The position numbers and the translations under genes were made by a program. From assembly GCF_028858725.1 (NCBI RefSeq), contig NC_084781.1, positions 5,030,513-5,094,512 of the forward strand: 64,000 nt of DNA. Reading direction: 5' to 3'. The notes below the pieces were generated by a model. That model saw nothing but the letters and a program-made list of their open reading frames with translations, did not search any database and had not been told where the DNA came from. Below, piece after piece: positions 47,001 through 59,000 of the stretch. Every line of letters starts with the position of its first letter. The first letter of the stretch is position 1. This stretch comes from Colius striatus (taxonomy: Eukaryota; Chordata; Aves; Coliiformes; Coliidae).

Positions 47001-50000
47001 TCAGACAGAAGATGCTGCCCTGTTTCTCTCCCTATGCATTTTTTTTCTTTCCCCAGCTTCTCTCTCATTGCCCTTTTATGTTCCTCACTCTTTGTACATC
47101 TTTCTTTTTTTATTACCCCTTCCTTTCCTCTCCTCTCAGTCTCCCAGAACACATCCAATTTCAGATTCTGCCAGAAGCGATGTGCAAAACCTGCTTTGCT
47201 CGTTCTTACCACCTTGCTTCTTTATTGTATTTATCATACAAATACTGGCTGCATAATTACCAGAGCATTATCTCTAAACATACAGATTAGGGAAGGACAC
47301 AGTGGCAGCCAGAGATGAATTTCAGGGTCAGTCTGGTGGGAGACATTTTTCTCCAGCTGTCAGGGAAGGAATCAACTGAGGCAGAACAGCGGTTGTGAGC
47401 ACTAGTCACCACTTTTCCCAACACCTCTCATCTTTACTCCACAAAATCAAGATGGAAAATTCCTAAATGCAGCTACTTCTGGGGTTAAAAAAAGGCCACA
47501 GAAACAATCTAGATTATGCAAGGTAGATGGTGCAAGGTGTACAGACACTGCCATGCAACTATTCTTAAATGCTAACTATTGCTACTCTGGAATCAGGCTT
47601 GAGTTTTTGCAGCTCATTTAATTACTGGTACATTTCTAGTAGGATTAAATGGATGTCTGAGTGTGTGTTAACACGTATTAGGATCCTCTATGCTGATAAA
47701 TGCCAGTACTTTCACATGCCTCCAGATATGCATGCTCTGTGTATTCATAGTCACCGATTTAGTGTCATCCTAAGTTGAAGACAAGAGGAAGGAAAGTATT
47801 ATGATCCAAACTTGTGTCTTTTGGTGATCACGAGCCCTAGGTTGGATGCAGAGTATTAGGGCTGGTTGTAGTGAAATGTGAATATCAATTGTGGAAAGAA
47901 AGGTACTGATGAACAGGAGTGGAGCTGCAGGTGGGTGTAGGCAGTTGCAGAAGGTACAGAGTGCCTGTAGCCATAGACTGCTCTTGTATCAACCATGCCA
48001 AGAAGCAGCCAATAGAAAAGACAGAGGAGTTCACAGACCTGATATTCATGAACTGTTCTTTTTCTGTCTTTCTCTGCCTGAGAAGTACATGTATAGTCAT
48101 GTCTTTCCATTTCATTGCAGGGCTGCAAGCTCAGATTGTCTTAGTCAATGACACCGTCTCGGGGTTTATCGGGACAGACGTGGTCCTGCACTGCAGCTTC
48201 ACAAATCCACTCCCCAACGTGAAGATCACGCAGGTGACGTGGCAGAAAGCCACCAATGGCACCAAACAGAATGTGGCCATCTACAACCCTGCCATGGGGG
48301 TCTCCATCCTCTCTCCCTACAAAGAGCGGGTGACTTTCCGGAATCCTTCCTTCAAAGATGGCACCATTCAGCTCTCTCGGCTAGAGCTGGAGGATGAAGG
48401 AGTTTACATCTGTGAGTTTGCCACCTTCCCAACCGGCAACCGGGAAAGTCAGCTGAACCTCACTGTGCTGGGTAAGACACTCAATAAGCTTTCTGGTGTG
48501 AACCATTGCCTCCAGTTAAACAGATCTGTAGGAACCTAGGACTCCTGTCCTGGGAGCTCAGGGCAAAGGTTAACCTTGGGTGTAAATTTTACCTATTATG
48601 ATCTTTCAGGTTGGCTGTGAAGAGGTGAAGGGCAGGCAACTCAGAGTAGGTGGTTCACTGAGAAATACCAGGAACGCCTTTGTCTCTTTCCAGGTCTCAG
48701 TTCCCCTATCTCTTAGTGCAGGTGCTGTAACAGTGACCTGTTCCCTAAAGGAGTGGCAAGTTTTAATGAGGCTGTTAAGTGCAGAGAGAAAAAAGGCAAC
48801 AGAGAGATCCTAAGCTCAAGTAGAGCTTGTCCACAGAGCTTAGGATTGTGAGTGAATAGACCCCACTCAAGGTCTACATGATTCATTTGCCCTCCAATTC
48901 TGGTTTCTCATTCTAAGACAGGGCTGAAAGGATTGATTTTCCGTCGTGTATCTGTGCCTCTAGGACACCTCCACCATTCTTTCCCCAAAGTAGGCTGCTG
49001 GCAGTTTGCGGCAGCTCTGGATTCACCACGAGGTCTAACACAGGCTCAGTGGTACTAGATGTCTCCTGGGTTGTCATAGTCAGGTAAACATTGCTTTTCT
49101 AAGCATTCATTTGCACCCTTTTCTTCTCCTCCTCCTTTTTCACTTCCTTGCAGCCAAGCCTACAAATTGGATGGAGGGCACCAAGCGGCCACTTATTGCT
49201 AAGTCTGGCAGGACAGAAAAGATCTTGGTAGCCACCTGCACCTCCTCCAATGGGAAGCCCCCCAGCACTGTCACCTGGGACACCAAGCTCAAAGGGGAAG
49301 CAGAGTTTCGGGAGATCCGGAATAGCAACGGCACCATCACGGTGATCAGCCGGTACCGGCTGGTGCCGAGCCGGGAAGCCCACCGGCAGCAGCTTATGTG
49401 TGTGGTCAACTACCAGCTGGATCGCTTCACTGACAGCATCACCCTCAACGTGCAGTGTAAGTGAGCGAGGGCAGGGCTGGGGAGCCAGGCTGCGTGCCCA
49501 GGGCCTGGGGTGGCTGAGACAGTCTAGCAAAGGGAAGATGCTGGTGTGGTGGAGGGGCAGAGGTAAGGGGCTGCTCTCTTTTTCTGGAGAGTGAAAACTG
49601 AAGTGATCACTTGGAACAATCATATGCTTTCTCTTTTTCACACCTTCTTTCTCTGTCTCTTCCACATCCTTTTGTTCCTCCCCTTCTCTCACTCCTTCAT
49701 TCACCCTCCCTCATATTCCTTGTCCCATCATCCTTCCCACGTTGCAATCTCCTTCTCTCATCCTTGCCATTTCACCTCTTCCTATTTCATTTTCTCCTTT
49801 TTCCTCATCCACAACTCTTTCCTCTCCTTTTCCATCCTGCTTTTCTATCTTTCTTTGCCCCCCCTGCAGATGAGCCAGAAGTCACTATTGAAGGCTTTGA
49901 TGGCAACTGGTATCTCAACCGGAAGGATGTGAAGCTGATATGCAAGTCTGATGCCAACCCCCCAGCTCACACCTATGAATGGAAGCTGTAAGTGCCTACA

Positions 50001-53000
50001 ACACTTCTGCTTTTAGCAGCACGTGTGACCTTTGAACAGGGCCAAGGGGGTCTCTGTAGAAACATCAGTCATCCTCTGGTCAATTAGGGCCCAGTCTCAT
50101 TACTGTCAGTGGTGTTAGTCCCAAGGTAAAACATGTGCATGTGAGGGGAGGGTTGGACACTTGTAGTTGCTGGAGCTGTGCACCTGCAGAATGCTTGGAG
50201 TTGGTTTTGGATCCCTGGCACAGCTCTGCCAGGAGGCCTTTGTTGCACAGGGACAGAGGTTATCCCCAGTCTTTCAGCTGGGTCTTCCTCCAGCATCTTC
50301 CAGTTCAGACTTGGGAGGGAATGGCAGTGGATAAGGACTGTACACACCCCATCTCCACTGCACTGGGATGGAGCTTCTACCAGCAGAGTGCAGCCTCGAT
50401 ACCCAGGAGAACTTCTCCTCTTCTCACCTCACTGAGAAGAGTTGTGCCCTGGTCACATGAAGCAGCTGAGATATGACAAGGTAAATAAGTGGCCCAACAC
50501 CCCTAAATGCTTCAGTAGCAGAGCTGGAAAAGAACCCAGGATTCCCCTTACTTAAAGGGGCACAAATAGCACAAAATTTGTGTGTGAAAAAGCTTTTCCC
50601 TGGAACCAGCCCCAGCTGGAAGCAGAAGCTCCCCTTTGAAGCACTCATCCCCACACAACTGACATTAAACAGAAGCAATTCCCTGTCCTCTGGGGTTTCA
50701 GCTTTTGGCTGAACACACTAAAGGGGTTGAAAAGTGAACAAGGGGTGTCTGGGGATGGGAATTAATGCAACCTGATTTGGTTCTCTCTCCCTGTCTTTTC
50801 TATAAGCACTCATGTAGCTTTAAAAAAGAAAGATCAAACAAATCCTTTCTTCTTTTCAGCTGGCATTTGTCGTCAGGAAAGAGGCTCTCAAAATGGCTTT
50901 GCAAGGAGCTAGGCATATTCTCTCTCATTTTGCTTCCCAGATCAAACTGTTCACAGTGAAAGTCTGAAGAGGATTGTTTTTCTTGCCTTTTTTCTAGTTC
51001 TCATCCTCAGCTTTCTCACCCTGTTGGTTCTGCCAGTTCAACTTAAACTCGGAGGGGGCTCTGTGGGCTCCTCACAACATTACCAGGAAGGTGTTAGAGG
51101 CAAAGATGCCCCTTGTGGCACCCAGGGCAGAAGAGATCCCAGTTTAGGCTATCTCTCTGCAGCAGGGCTGGTGAATTGAGCTGAAGGGAGTCTTGTGAGA
51201 TGGAGCTGGGGACAAGAGACAGGTTTTCTCTTTGCCTTTGGGCAACTCATTTCCTCTCTTTGTTCTGCTGCCACTTGGGGCTGGGGGCTGAACACTTGCT
51301 GAGCTCCTGGGCAGCAGGGACTGAAGGCAGGAGCTCATTCTGTGTTCAGAGTCAGCAGCACAAGCAGGCCCTGGGCTCTGCTGGGGCTGTCTCCTCCTGC
51401 TGTGGGTCGTGCTGCTGAAAGCAGGCTGACAGCTAAAGCAGGGGCTAACCACTGTCTCAGCCAAGTGACGTTTCCATAGCCCAGGGCAAGAAAGAGAGTT
51501 AGTTACTAAGTGAACTGAAACACAAGAGGAGATGCAGGTGTCAGGGCTGAGCATTGCACTGCATGACTGAGTAGTGTCATTTACACACCTGCTTTACCCA
51601 CTGCGCTAGTAATAAATTCAGCTCTGGCAGAAATGATTCTTGGGAGCAGCACATCTTTGAGCCAGGCATTGACTTGGTCTGTGTGTGCTTCAGGGATTGA
51701 TTTTGTTTTTTCATTTGTAACACTGGAAAGAGATGCTTTCCTACAGATTCTCTGTGAGCTCTGTGTATGTCCATTTGTCTGTCATTAGCCTGCAAGGGTT
51801 CCTTGACTTACAACAAGAGTCTCGGACTGTCAATACTTTGCTTTGAGAAGGAACTGTGAGGAGAATAAGGGAGACAGAGAAAGCACAGAATTAAAGAGTA
51901 CAGGTTTGTAAGCCCTATAGCAGTCAGTCTGATTCCCCAGCCTCTGTTTTTGCACACTTGGAGGGTTAGTTAAGGCCGAGTATAGGATTATTGACTCAAA
52001 GAGGATGGAGAGGGAAGATGGAGTGCAGCTGAAGGTAAGGAGAATGGAGGCAGAAGAAGACCAAAGTACAGTGTGCAAGAGAGCAAGTAAGAGTGGGGGA
52101 AATAGGAGGCAGAAAGAGAGGAAGGAGAAAAAGCTGTGGCACAGGGTTGCTCCCTAGTTCTTCCAGCCCAGCCTCCTGCTCTCCCATTCTTGGTCCCAGG
52201 CTGCCTGTGGGCAGAGCCCTGTGAGGAAGTGGCAGACCAAGCAGACAGGATGAAAGCCTCATAAAGCCTCCTGCAGCCAACCACCTAGGCCCTTGGAACA
52301 TGTGTGTGTAGGGAGGTATCCCCCTCCTTCCCACAGTATCACTTTGGTAATATCAAACTGTCTTCATTTCTTTGGCTGGGCAGCCAAAGATTTTGGCTTA
52401 TCCATGTGCTTCTTCCCCTTCCTGGGGGTCAGGAAGCAATTACTGCTGCTGCTGTTTCACTCCTGCCTGGAATGTAAAAACCAGCCATGCTTTTCTCTCC
52501 TCTCACTTGGATGGTGACAAGCAACAGTCAGGGGAGCTGTTAGAGGAGACAATAGTGTTCTTTAGCATCCCACACCATAGCTTTTATATGTGCCCTTGTC
52601 CTTGTAGACTCAGGACCCTACATAGGCAGAGGACCACCTTTGCCTCTTCTATACTTCCACCAACTTGGGGATCATTGCCTTGATCTAGCTTTAAAGACTA
52701 CTGTGTTGTACATATATGTATCTGTAGCCATACAAAATATGTGCATGCACTTCTTTACAAACCTAATTACACCCCCATTATTCCCCTTTGTTTCTTACAA
52801 ATTGCTGACAATATGTGCACATTTTTGTTGGGAGGAGGGGAAGGAATTGAGTCATTTTTAATTGCCTATGAGAAATAATTACTTTGCTTCAGTAATTAAG
52901 AATAACCAGGCCACGTGTGTCTTTTCCTAGCAGACAGGGGGGCTAAATTTTATCTGCCTTTGTCATTTATTCTATGTGGCTCTAGATTTAGCTTTGCATT

Positions 53001-56000
53001 ATTCCAGTCTCACACTTAGCTGACCATTCTGACATGAGCAGGTCATAGATGTCAGGGCTGTAAATCAGCACTGCTTTACTCGAACTTGAGTTCCAATTAA
53101 CACTGGCTGACCAGCTGCCCAGGGGAGTTACATGGGCAGGAAATGGGAATAAAGCAGGGTCAGGCTGATGTCTCCTTGCTGTGTTTTCCATCAAATGGAA
53201 AGTCAGGAATGGAGGAAGACTCCGATGATAAACCTGCTCGAGGTGAGCCACCCAAAACAAGAGAGTGACCTGGCCACCTTTCCCTAAGCTTCTACCTACT
53301 TGTGGATTGTGCTGGAAAATGATCTGCTTTAATCCTCTGAGTCTTTTTTCTGGAGAGGGGAGAAGATAGACCAAAAGTGTTCCACATCCCATCCCATCCA
53401 CATCCCAAGGTGACCCAAATACGTCCACTCTCCCTTGTAATCACAGAGAAGGAGAAAAGTCACATGAAGAACTTGCTTCTCATCATGCAATGGTTTTACC
53501 CTGGAGACACTCTACTGACTCTTTCCTGTCATACTGCTGTCCAAGGGTTGGGCTTCAAGGCTGACTACAGTAACAAGTATCTTCCACCCAGCACCACCAG
53601 GTTCTGGAGCAGTCCGAGGTCAAGCACAGAACCAGCATGTCAATGTGACCTTTGTAATACTGCTTGCCCTACTGAGTACCATCCCTGGGGTCAACCATGA
53701 CCTTTGTTTTCCCTAGGCCAAACGGGACTCTGCCAGGGAGCGTGGAAATCCAGAACAACACCATCTACTTTAAAGGGCCCGTCTCCTACAGCGTGGCTGG
53801 CACCTACATCTGCGAGGCCTCCAACGCCATCGGTACACGCTCGGGCTTGGTGGAAGTCAATGTCACAGGTAGGAAAACACTTGGTGTGCTTTGCAAGGCA
53901 GAAGAGGAGGAGGAGGAGGTGGGGAGAGGAGAGTGTGAGCGGCTGACAGCTACCAGTCAGCTACATCTCCTTAACATCTGTCTTAATCACCAGCATCTCC
54001 TTCAAAGGGTGGGCAATTTTATGATGGGAGAGGTGAAGTTCTTTGCCTTGCACTGGTTTGGTGTGGATTTTTTCCTCTTACTGCCTTTTCCTTTCTTACA
54101 CCAAGATCAATTTGTTTCCCCCTTGCCTTCTGCTTTGGGTTCAAAGGGATCATTGGACATGTTAAAAGTGAGGGCCTGCCAAGGAGATATTTGTTAGAAG
54201 GTGGAAAAAATAGTAGGATGAGGATATAGAGTGCCACTAAGGCAGTAAAGCATGAGATGGATGAGTCATTTGTCCAGGGAGATGTTTGGTGTTTCTCATG
54301 TTAGGCAATTCTCATGATTTTTCACTTGTGCTCTTTCCAATGCCGTGTTGGTCTCTGCACTTGCTCACTTGGCTGCCACAGACTACTGAGAGGCTGTGAG
54401 CACTGAGGAGCTTTGTCTGGGCCCCAGAGAGGGATAGCATCATAGGATGCAGACAATGGGGAAGAGGTGCTCTGTGATATCATATGAGACAGAAGGAATT
54501 GGATGAGTTGCAAATCAGGATAGCTACAGGAGTGAGGAAAAAACATGTGGATATGCTTAAGTAGTGCCAGGGAGAGAAAGTGATGTCAAGAAATAGGTTA
54601 AAGAGAAGAAATAACATATGGCACTAGCCTGATTTCAGAGACAAAGTGATACAGACCCCAGTCCTTGAAGAGATGTCTAATCTGAGAGTGATGAAATGGG
54701 CTTTTCAAAGGGGCTGAGCTCCAGCCTTCCCCACCCGCTGCCTACAGTGGTAAGTGCTGAGCAAGCGTAAAGCTGGAGCCCAAGCAGCTGACCCCCTGAA
54801 ATGAGCAATAACACTGTTTGGCACCTTCACCACCTCAGTTCCCTTCTGTAACATGGGTAAACCAGGCTAATCTTCCTCTGTCCAAGTGCTTAGAGGTCAC
54901 TGAATGCAATGTGCTAATTAGATGCTAATTATCAAGTATTTATTTATGATCATTATCACTGTAGCAGGCCTTTAATTCACACCTCCTGTCCTGGATCCTT
55001 GCCTGCTTTTCTCTGGGGGATTTTTCATTTGCCAGTGAAAGGCAATAACAAAGAATAACAAAGCTCTTTGTTCAGGACAGACTGGAGCAGCACACGTCCT
55101 TCCCAACCACCCAAAGCTGGGAAGGTCATGGCCAAAATCCTATCAGTTTCAAGGGTGTTGCCAGCAAAGGCATTGTGTTTCTGGGGCAGTGCAGGCAACT
55201 AACTGCCTGGTATGAACTTAACTGACTTGCTTCTCATTAGCAATAGAAAACCATCCCATGCAGTAACTGGCACCTTGGGTCACATTTGAAACAGTGATCA
55301 GAGGGAAAAAGCCTCCAAGCTCAGTCCCCAGTCACAGAGAAGATGGTAGGATAGGAATTGCAGAAGACTTAGAGAGGAACAGGCTCTCTTCACCATGGCC
55401 CATTTTCCATTTCTGCAGAGCTTATACGTCCATTTCTTGCTGCAACTCCATCTCTCCAACCACCCAGTATCTCCTGCAGTGTCAAGACACATTTCCAAAG
55501 GCCAACTACAGCCCTCTCTCCATATATTCTGCTGCCACCTGCCCACGTTTTCTGCCTCCGTGCCACAGTAGCATGCATGGCCTGGGCAGGCTGCACTGAT
55601 CCACCTGCATGGGCATGGGTATAGCTACAGGTTCCTCTAGGGACCAGGCTCTGTGGGTTCCCCCTCTGGCCTTCAGGTCAATGTCTGCCTGCCTGTAACC
55701 TCCATTTATTCCCGAAGGTCCGAGTTGTGGGGTTGAGTTGAAATGAGAGGGAGGGAAGGGCACACCCACGAGGAGAGAGGAGCAGCCAGCCCATTAGGCC
55801 AGGCCTCCACCACATTAAAAAATGCTCTTAATAATTCATGAGATCTGAATATGTTTATCCAGCTCTCCCTAAGGACTGATTAGGCTGGTGCTGGGGAGGG
55901 CTCAGCCGACCTTGCTCAGCTATTACAGGTACATTTGTTTGGGTCTTGCAGGCAATTTAGGGATTGTCAGTGGACCACGAAACCTCTTTCAAGAGCTCCG

Positions 56001-59000
56001 TGCAGTAAGTGGAGTTCAATCTAGTGAGCAGCCAGCCTTGAGAGAAAAAAAACAGAGGCTGATGTAGAGAAAAGCCTGCAGTGGCTTTTCCTCTTCTTGT
56101 GTCCCTGGGTACAGCCTTCCCCCTCCTGTCACACAGCATCCTTCCTCATAGCCCCTGCCTCAGAGAGGAGGAGTGTGGGGTGAGTTCAGCCCCTCATAGA
56201 GAGGGTGATTTGTTCAGAGGGAGAAGGCTGAACACTTCTATTAGAGTTATAGCACATTAAAGAGATTGATAAGTGAAAATTTAATATTTTATTCCAGCAA
56301 TCTGTTCCTGTAATAGCTTCCCCTGCCTTGCAGGACCTTTGTCACTTGCGGCCAAGCCATGTAGTGTGACATGTAGCTATTTATTACAGGCGGTTGGGTG
56401 ACATAATAAAAGGCTGTGGTTATAGACCTGTGTGCCTGCAGTGGGGTGGTCCTGCACAGGGAGCTGTTCACATGCCTGACCTCAAGCTGCATCCTGGCTG
56501 ATGAGTGGACCCCCAAACCTGCATGCCTGCCCTGAGATGCCCTGCTGCACAGCCACATGTGCATGCAGGACATGAGAGCATTGGTGTGTCGGATGTGTGA
56601 ACAAGCGTGTGTCTGTGTATATGTGCTTGACTGTATGAGCCAAGAGGGGGCCTTTCCTCAGGATACTGCAGGCTCCCTGGGTTGCTTCTTTGGTGTAGCC
56701 CCACCTCTGCACCTCCTAGATTTCTGTAAGATGGGATATGACATGCAGGTGTCTGACTGGGTCGCTCTGTGCCATTCCCTGCCCAGGGCTGTGCCAGCCT
56801 GTGGCAGGCGGCGTTGCAGCCCTGGCCTTGGATATGCTACAAGCTGGTGGGGAGGAGGAGAGTCTGGCAGGGGCTGGCGGCCCCCCCATTTGCTTGGTTT
56901 GCAGTAGGTACTTATTTACACACCAGCAGTGTTCTTGTCCCAGCAAGGTCACTGCAAACAGCCCATGGGGCTCACTGGAGCCCTCTGCCCTGCAGCAGCC
57001 CTTCGCTACAGCTCAGAGCACAAGAGAAAGCCCTTGCTGGGAAACGTTCAATCCCAAGCCCAGAGCAGGTGCCTCCAACACCCAGGCACTGGGTGCTGCC
57101 AAGTGCTTTTGGCTGCTTTAGGTGGGAAGACAAGGGCCATGGGGGCTAAACAAGAGCATGCTGGGGGGGTCTGCCTGATGCTAATCTCACGGATACCAGG
57201 CAGGAGCGTCTGCAGCATCCTGTCTAATGGCATCTGTGCCAACGGCCCCTGCGGGAGCGGCGCTTGATTGACAAGCGATAGGTGACCTGACAGAGAGATT
57301 AAAACCTAAGACATGTTTGGCATCTGGCCTATAAGCTGTCACATTCTGAAATGCCAGGGGCAGCTGCTAAACTTCTGGATTTGTTGCCAGTGGTTTTTCC
57401 ACCCCCAGGCCTCCTCCACATCCCTGATAGGGAGAGGAGAGGCGGAGTGCTTGGAGCTGGCGATGGGCATGCATAGATGCAAGGTTTGTTGTGAAGGAAA
57501 AAGGACAGTGGGGCTACAGGCTTCTCAAAATGCAGCCCTGCCTGGGCTGAGGCAGGTCCACAAGTACCTCCCTGTCTTCACTCACATACATGTCTGCAAC
57601 ATGACGGGTCAAAGTGCTGGGATAATTTGGCGTGAACTGTACTGGCAGGGAAAGTCTGCCATCGGCAATCAGCCTCCCAAAAAACCCACAATCACCACTG
57701 TATCTACCGAGGCCATCTAGGAACTGGGAAGCTCCATGAACTCATTGGAATTAAGGTTCCTGCTCTTCCCTGGAGCTGCTGCTCACCCTGGCTAGAGCCA
57801 GCCAAAGGCCTCCCCTGCCTCCCATTGCAGCGGGTGCTCAGTTTTGGAAAGCAAGAAGGAAATCCAGGGCCTTCCTCTGGAGGAGCTTCATGCAAGGAGC
57901 AGCTTGGGCTGACACATGTCCAGAAGGTAATTGCTCATGGAGTTTGACATTTTCCTCAATGCCCATGGCTACAGTGAGAATCTCAGCTGGTACTGGGTTT
58001 TGACTTGGTCGTTATGATTGAAGGGAAAAGAATGGAAATGTGACCTCAAGACAAAAATGTGTCTACAGGAAGCAGTATCTTTTAAAATATCTAAGCAGTA
58101 TGATGAGCAAAAAGGACTTTACTTGGTGCCTAAAGATATCCATTTTCTGATCTGAGCCCTTCCTACCCTTGGGAGCAGCCTCTTCTCCCTGTGGGTTCTC
58201 TGATGTCTAATGAGGTTTAGCTCCCACCTCTGCCAAGGATCCCGCTCTGGCTCCCTCCAGGAGCTTTACAGTAGGAATAATTTTGGCTGATTCTTCTGTC
58301 AGCACAGAAAATGGCCAGCAGGTTCAAAAAGCAGTAGATAAGGGGTTGATGGACAGGCAGGATGATTTGCATATGCCTCATTTTTATTGGAAACCAGCTA
58401 TTAAAAGAAAGCTGCGATTTTAAAACCATGTATTTCTGAAACCACTCTCGTGATGGGGAAGAGTCTGCAGTGGCAGCACTGCCATGCCCCTGGGTGCTGC
58501 AGGGAGAAGGAGCTGGGGCAGGGAGATGCTTGAGGCCCTTTGCCTTGGATCAAAGAGAACCCGTGGGCTCGGCTGGGTGCCAGAGCCCAGGGCTCCCAGC
58601 TTCCCAGCTGCCGCCGCAGAGGTCCGGCTCCTGGCACGGCGACAGGAAGCTGGGCTGAATGCAACAGCTGGCACGGCCAGGCAGCGGGCAGATAGTGTTG
58701 CTGCTTTAATTCCTATTCATACAGGACTCCCTCTTTTTATGGAGGCTGGGGAGTAGCAGGAGGGGTATAGGCCTTTTGTGCTGGCATTAAAGCCTAGCTT
58801 GTTCCCCCTCCCTCCACTATGCTGTCTCCTGTTTCTCCAGCCCGCTTTTCACAGCGGCTTTAATTCTCTGCGGACTCTTCCTAATGGATTTGTCACACGG
58901 GGCCTCCAGCACACTCAGGCATGGCACCGCTTTCCAGAAATTTCACACACTCCTCGAGCACAGAAAGGGGGGGGAACCCTTTTCCCATACTTTCCCCTGC

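Larger units (their letters stand above)
5026..48120 (+). other. NECTIN1: NECTIN1 intron 1 (43.1 kb)
   Basis: The intron runs from donor GTGAGA to an acceptor preceded by a T-rich tract and TTGCAG. A very long first intron separating the signal-peptide exon from the V-domain exon is typical of nectin genes. It makes up about three quarters of the gene span seen here. Scanning both strands I found no convincing nested coding gene, tRNA or other RNA gene; open frames are short and domain-free. Motif clusters and CpG patches inside it are listed separately. Confidence 0.93.

Noticed and set aside
47919-48120. Open frame extending 5' of exon 2 into intron 1
   Set aside because: The strong acceptor TTGCAG at 48120 and perfect restoration of the glycine codon with exon 1 define the exon start; the upstream codons do not resemble any nectin.
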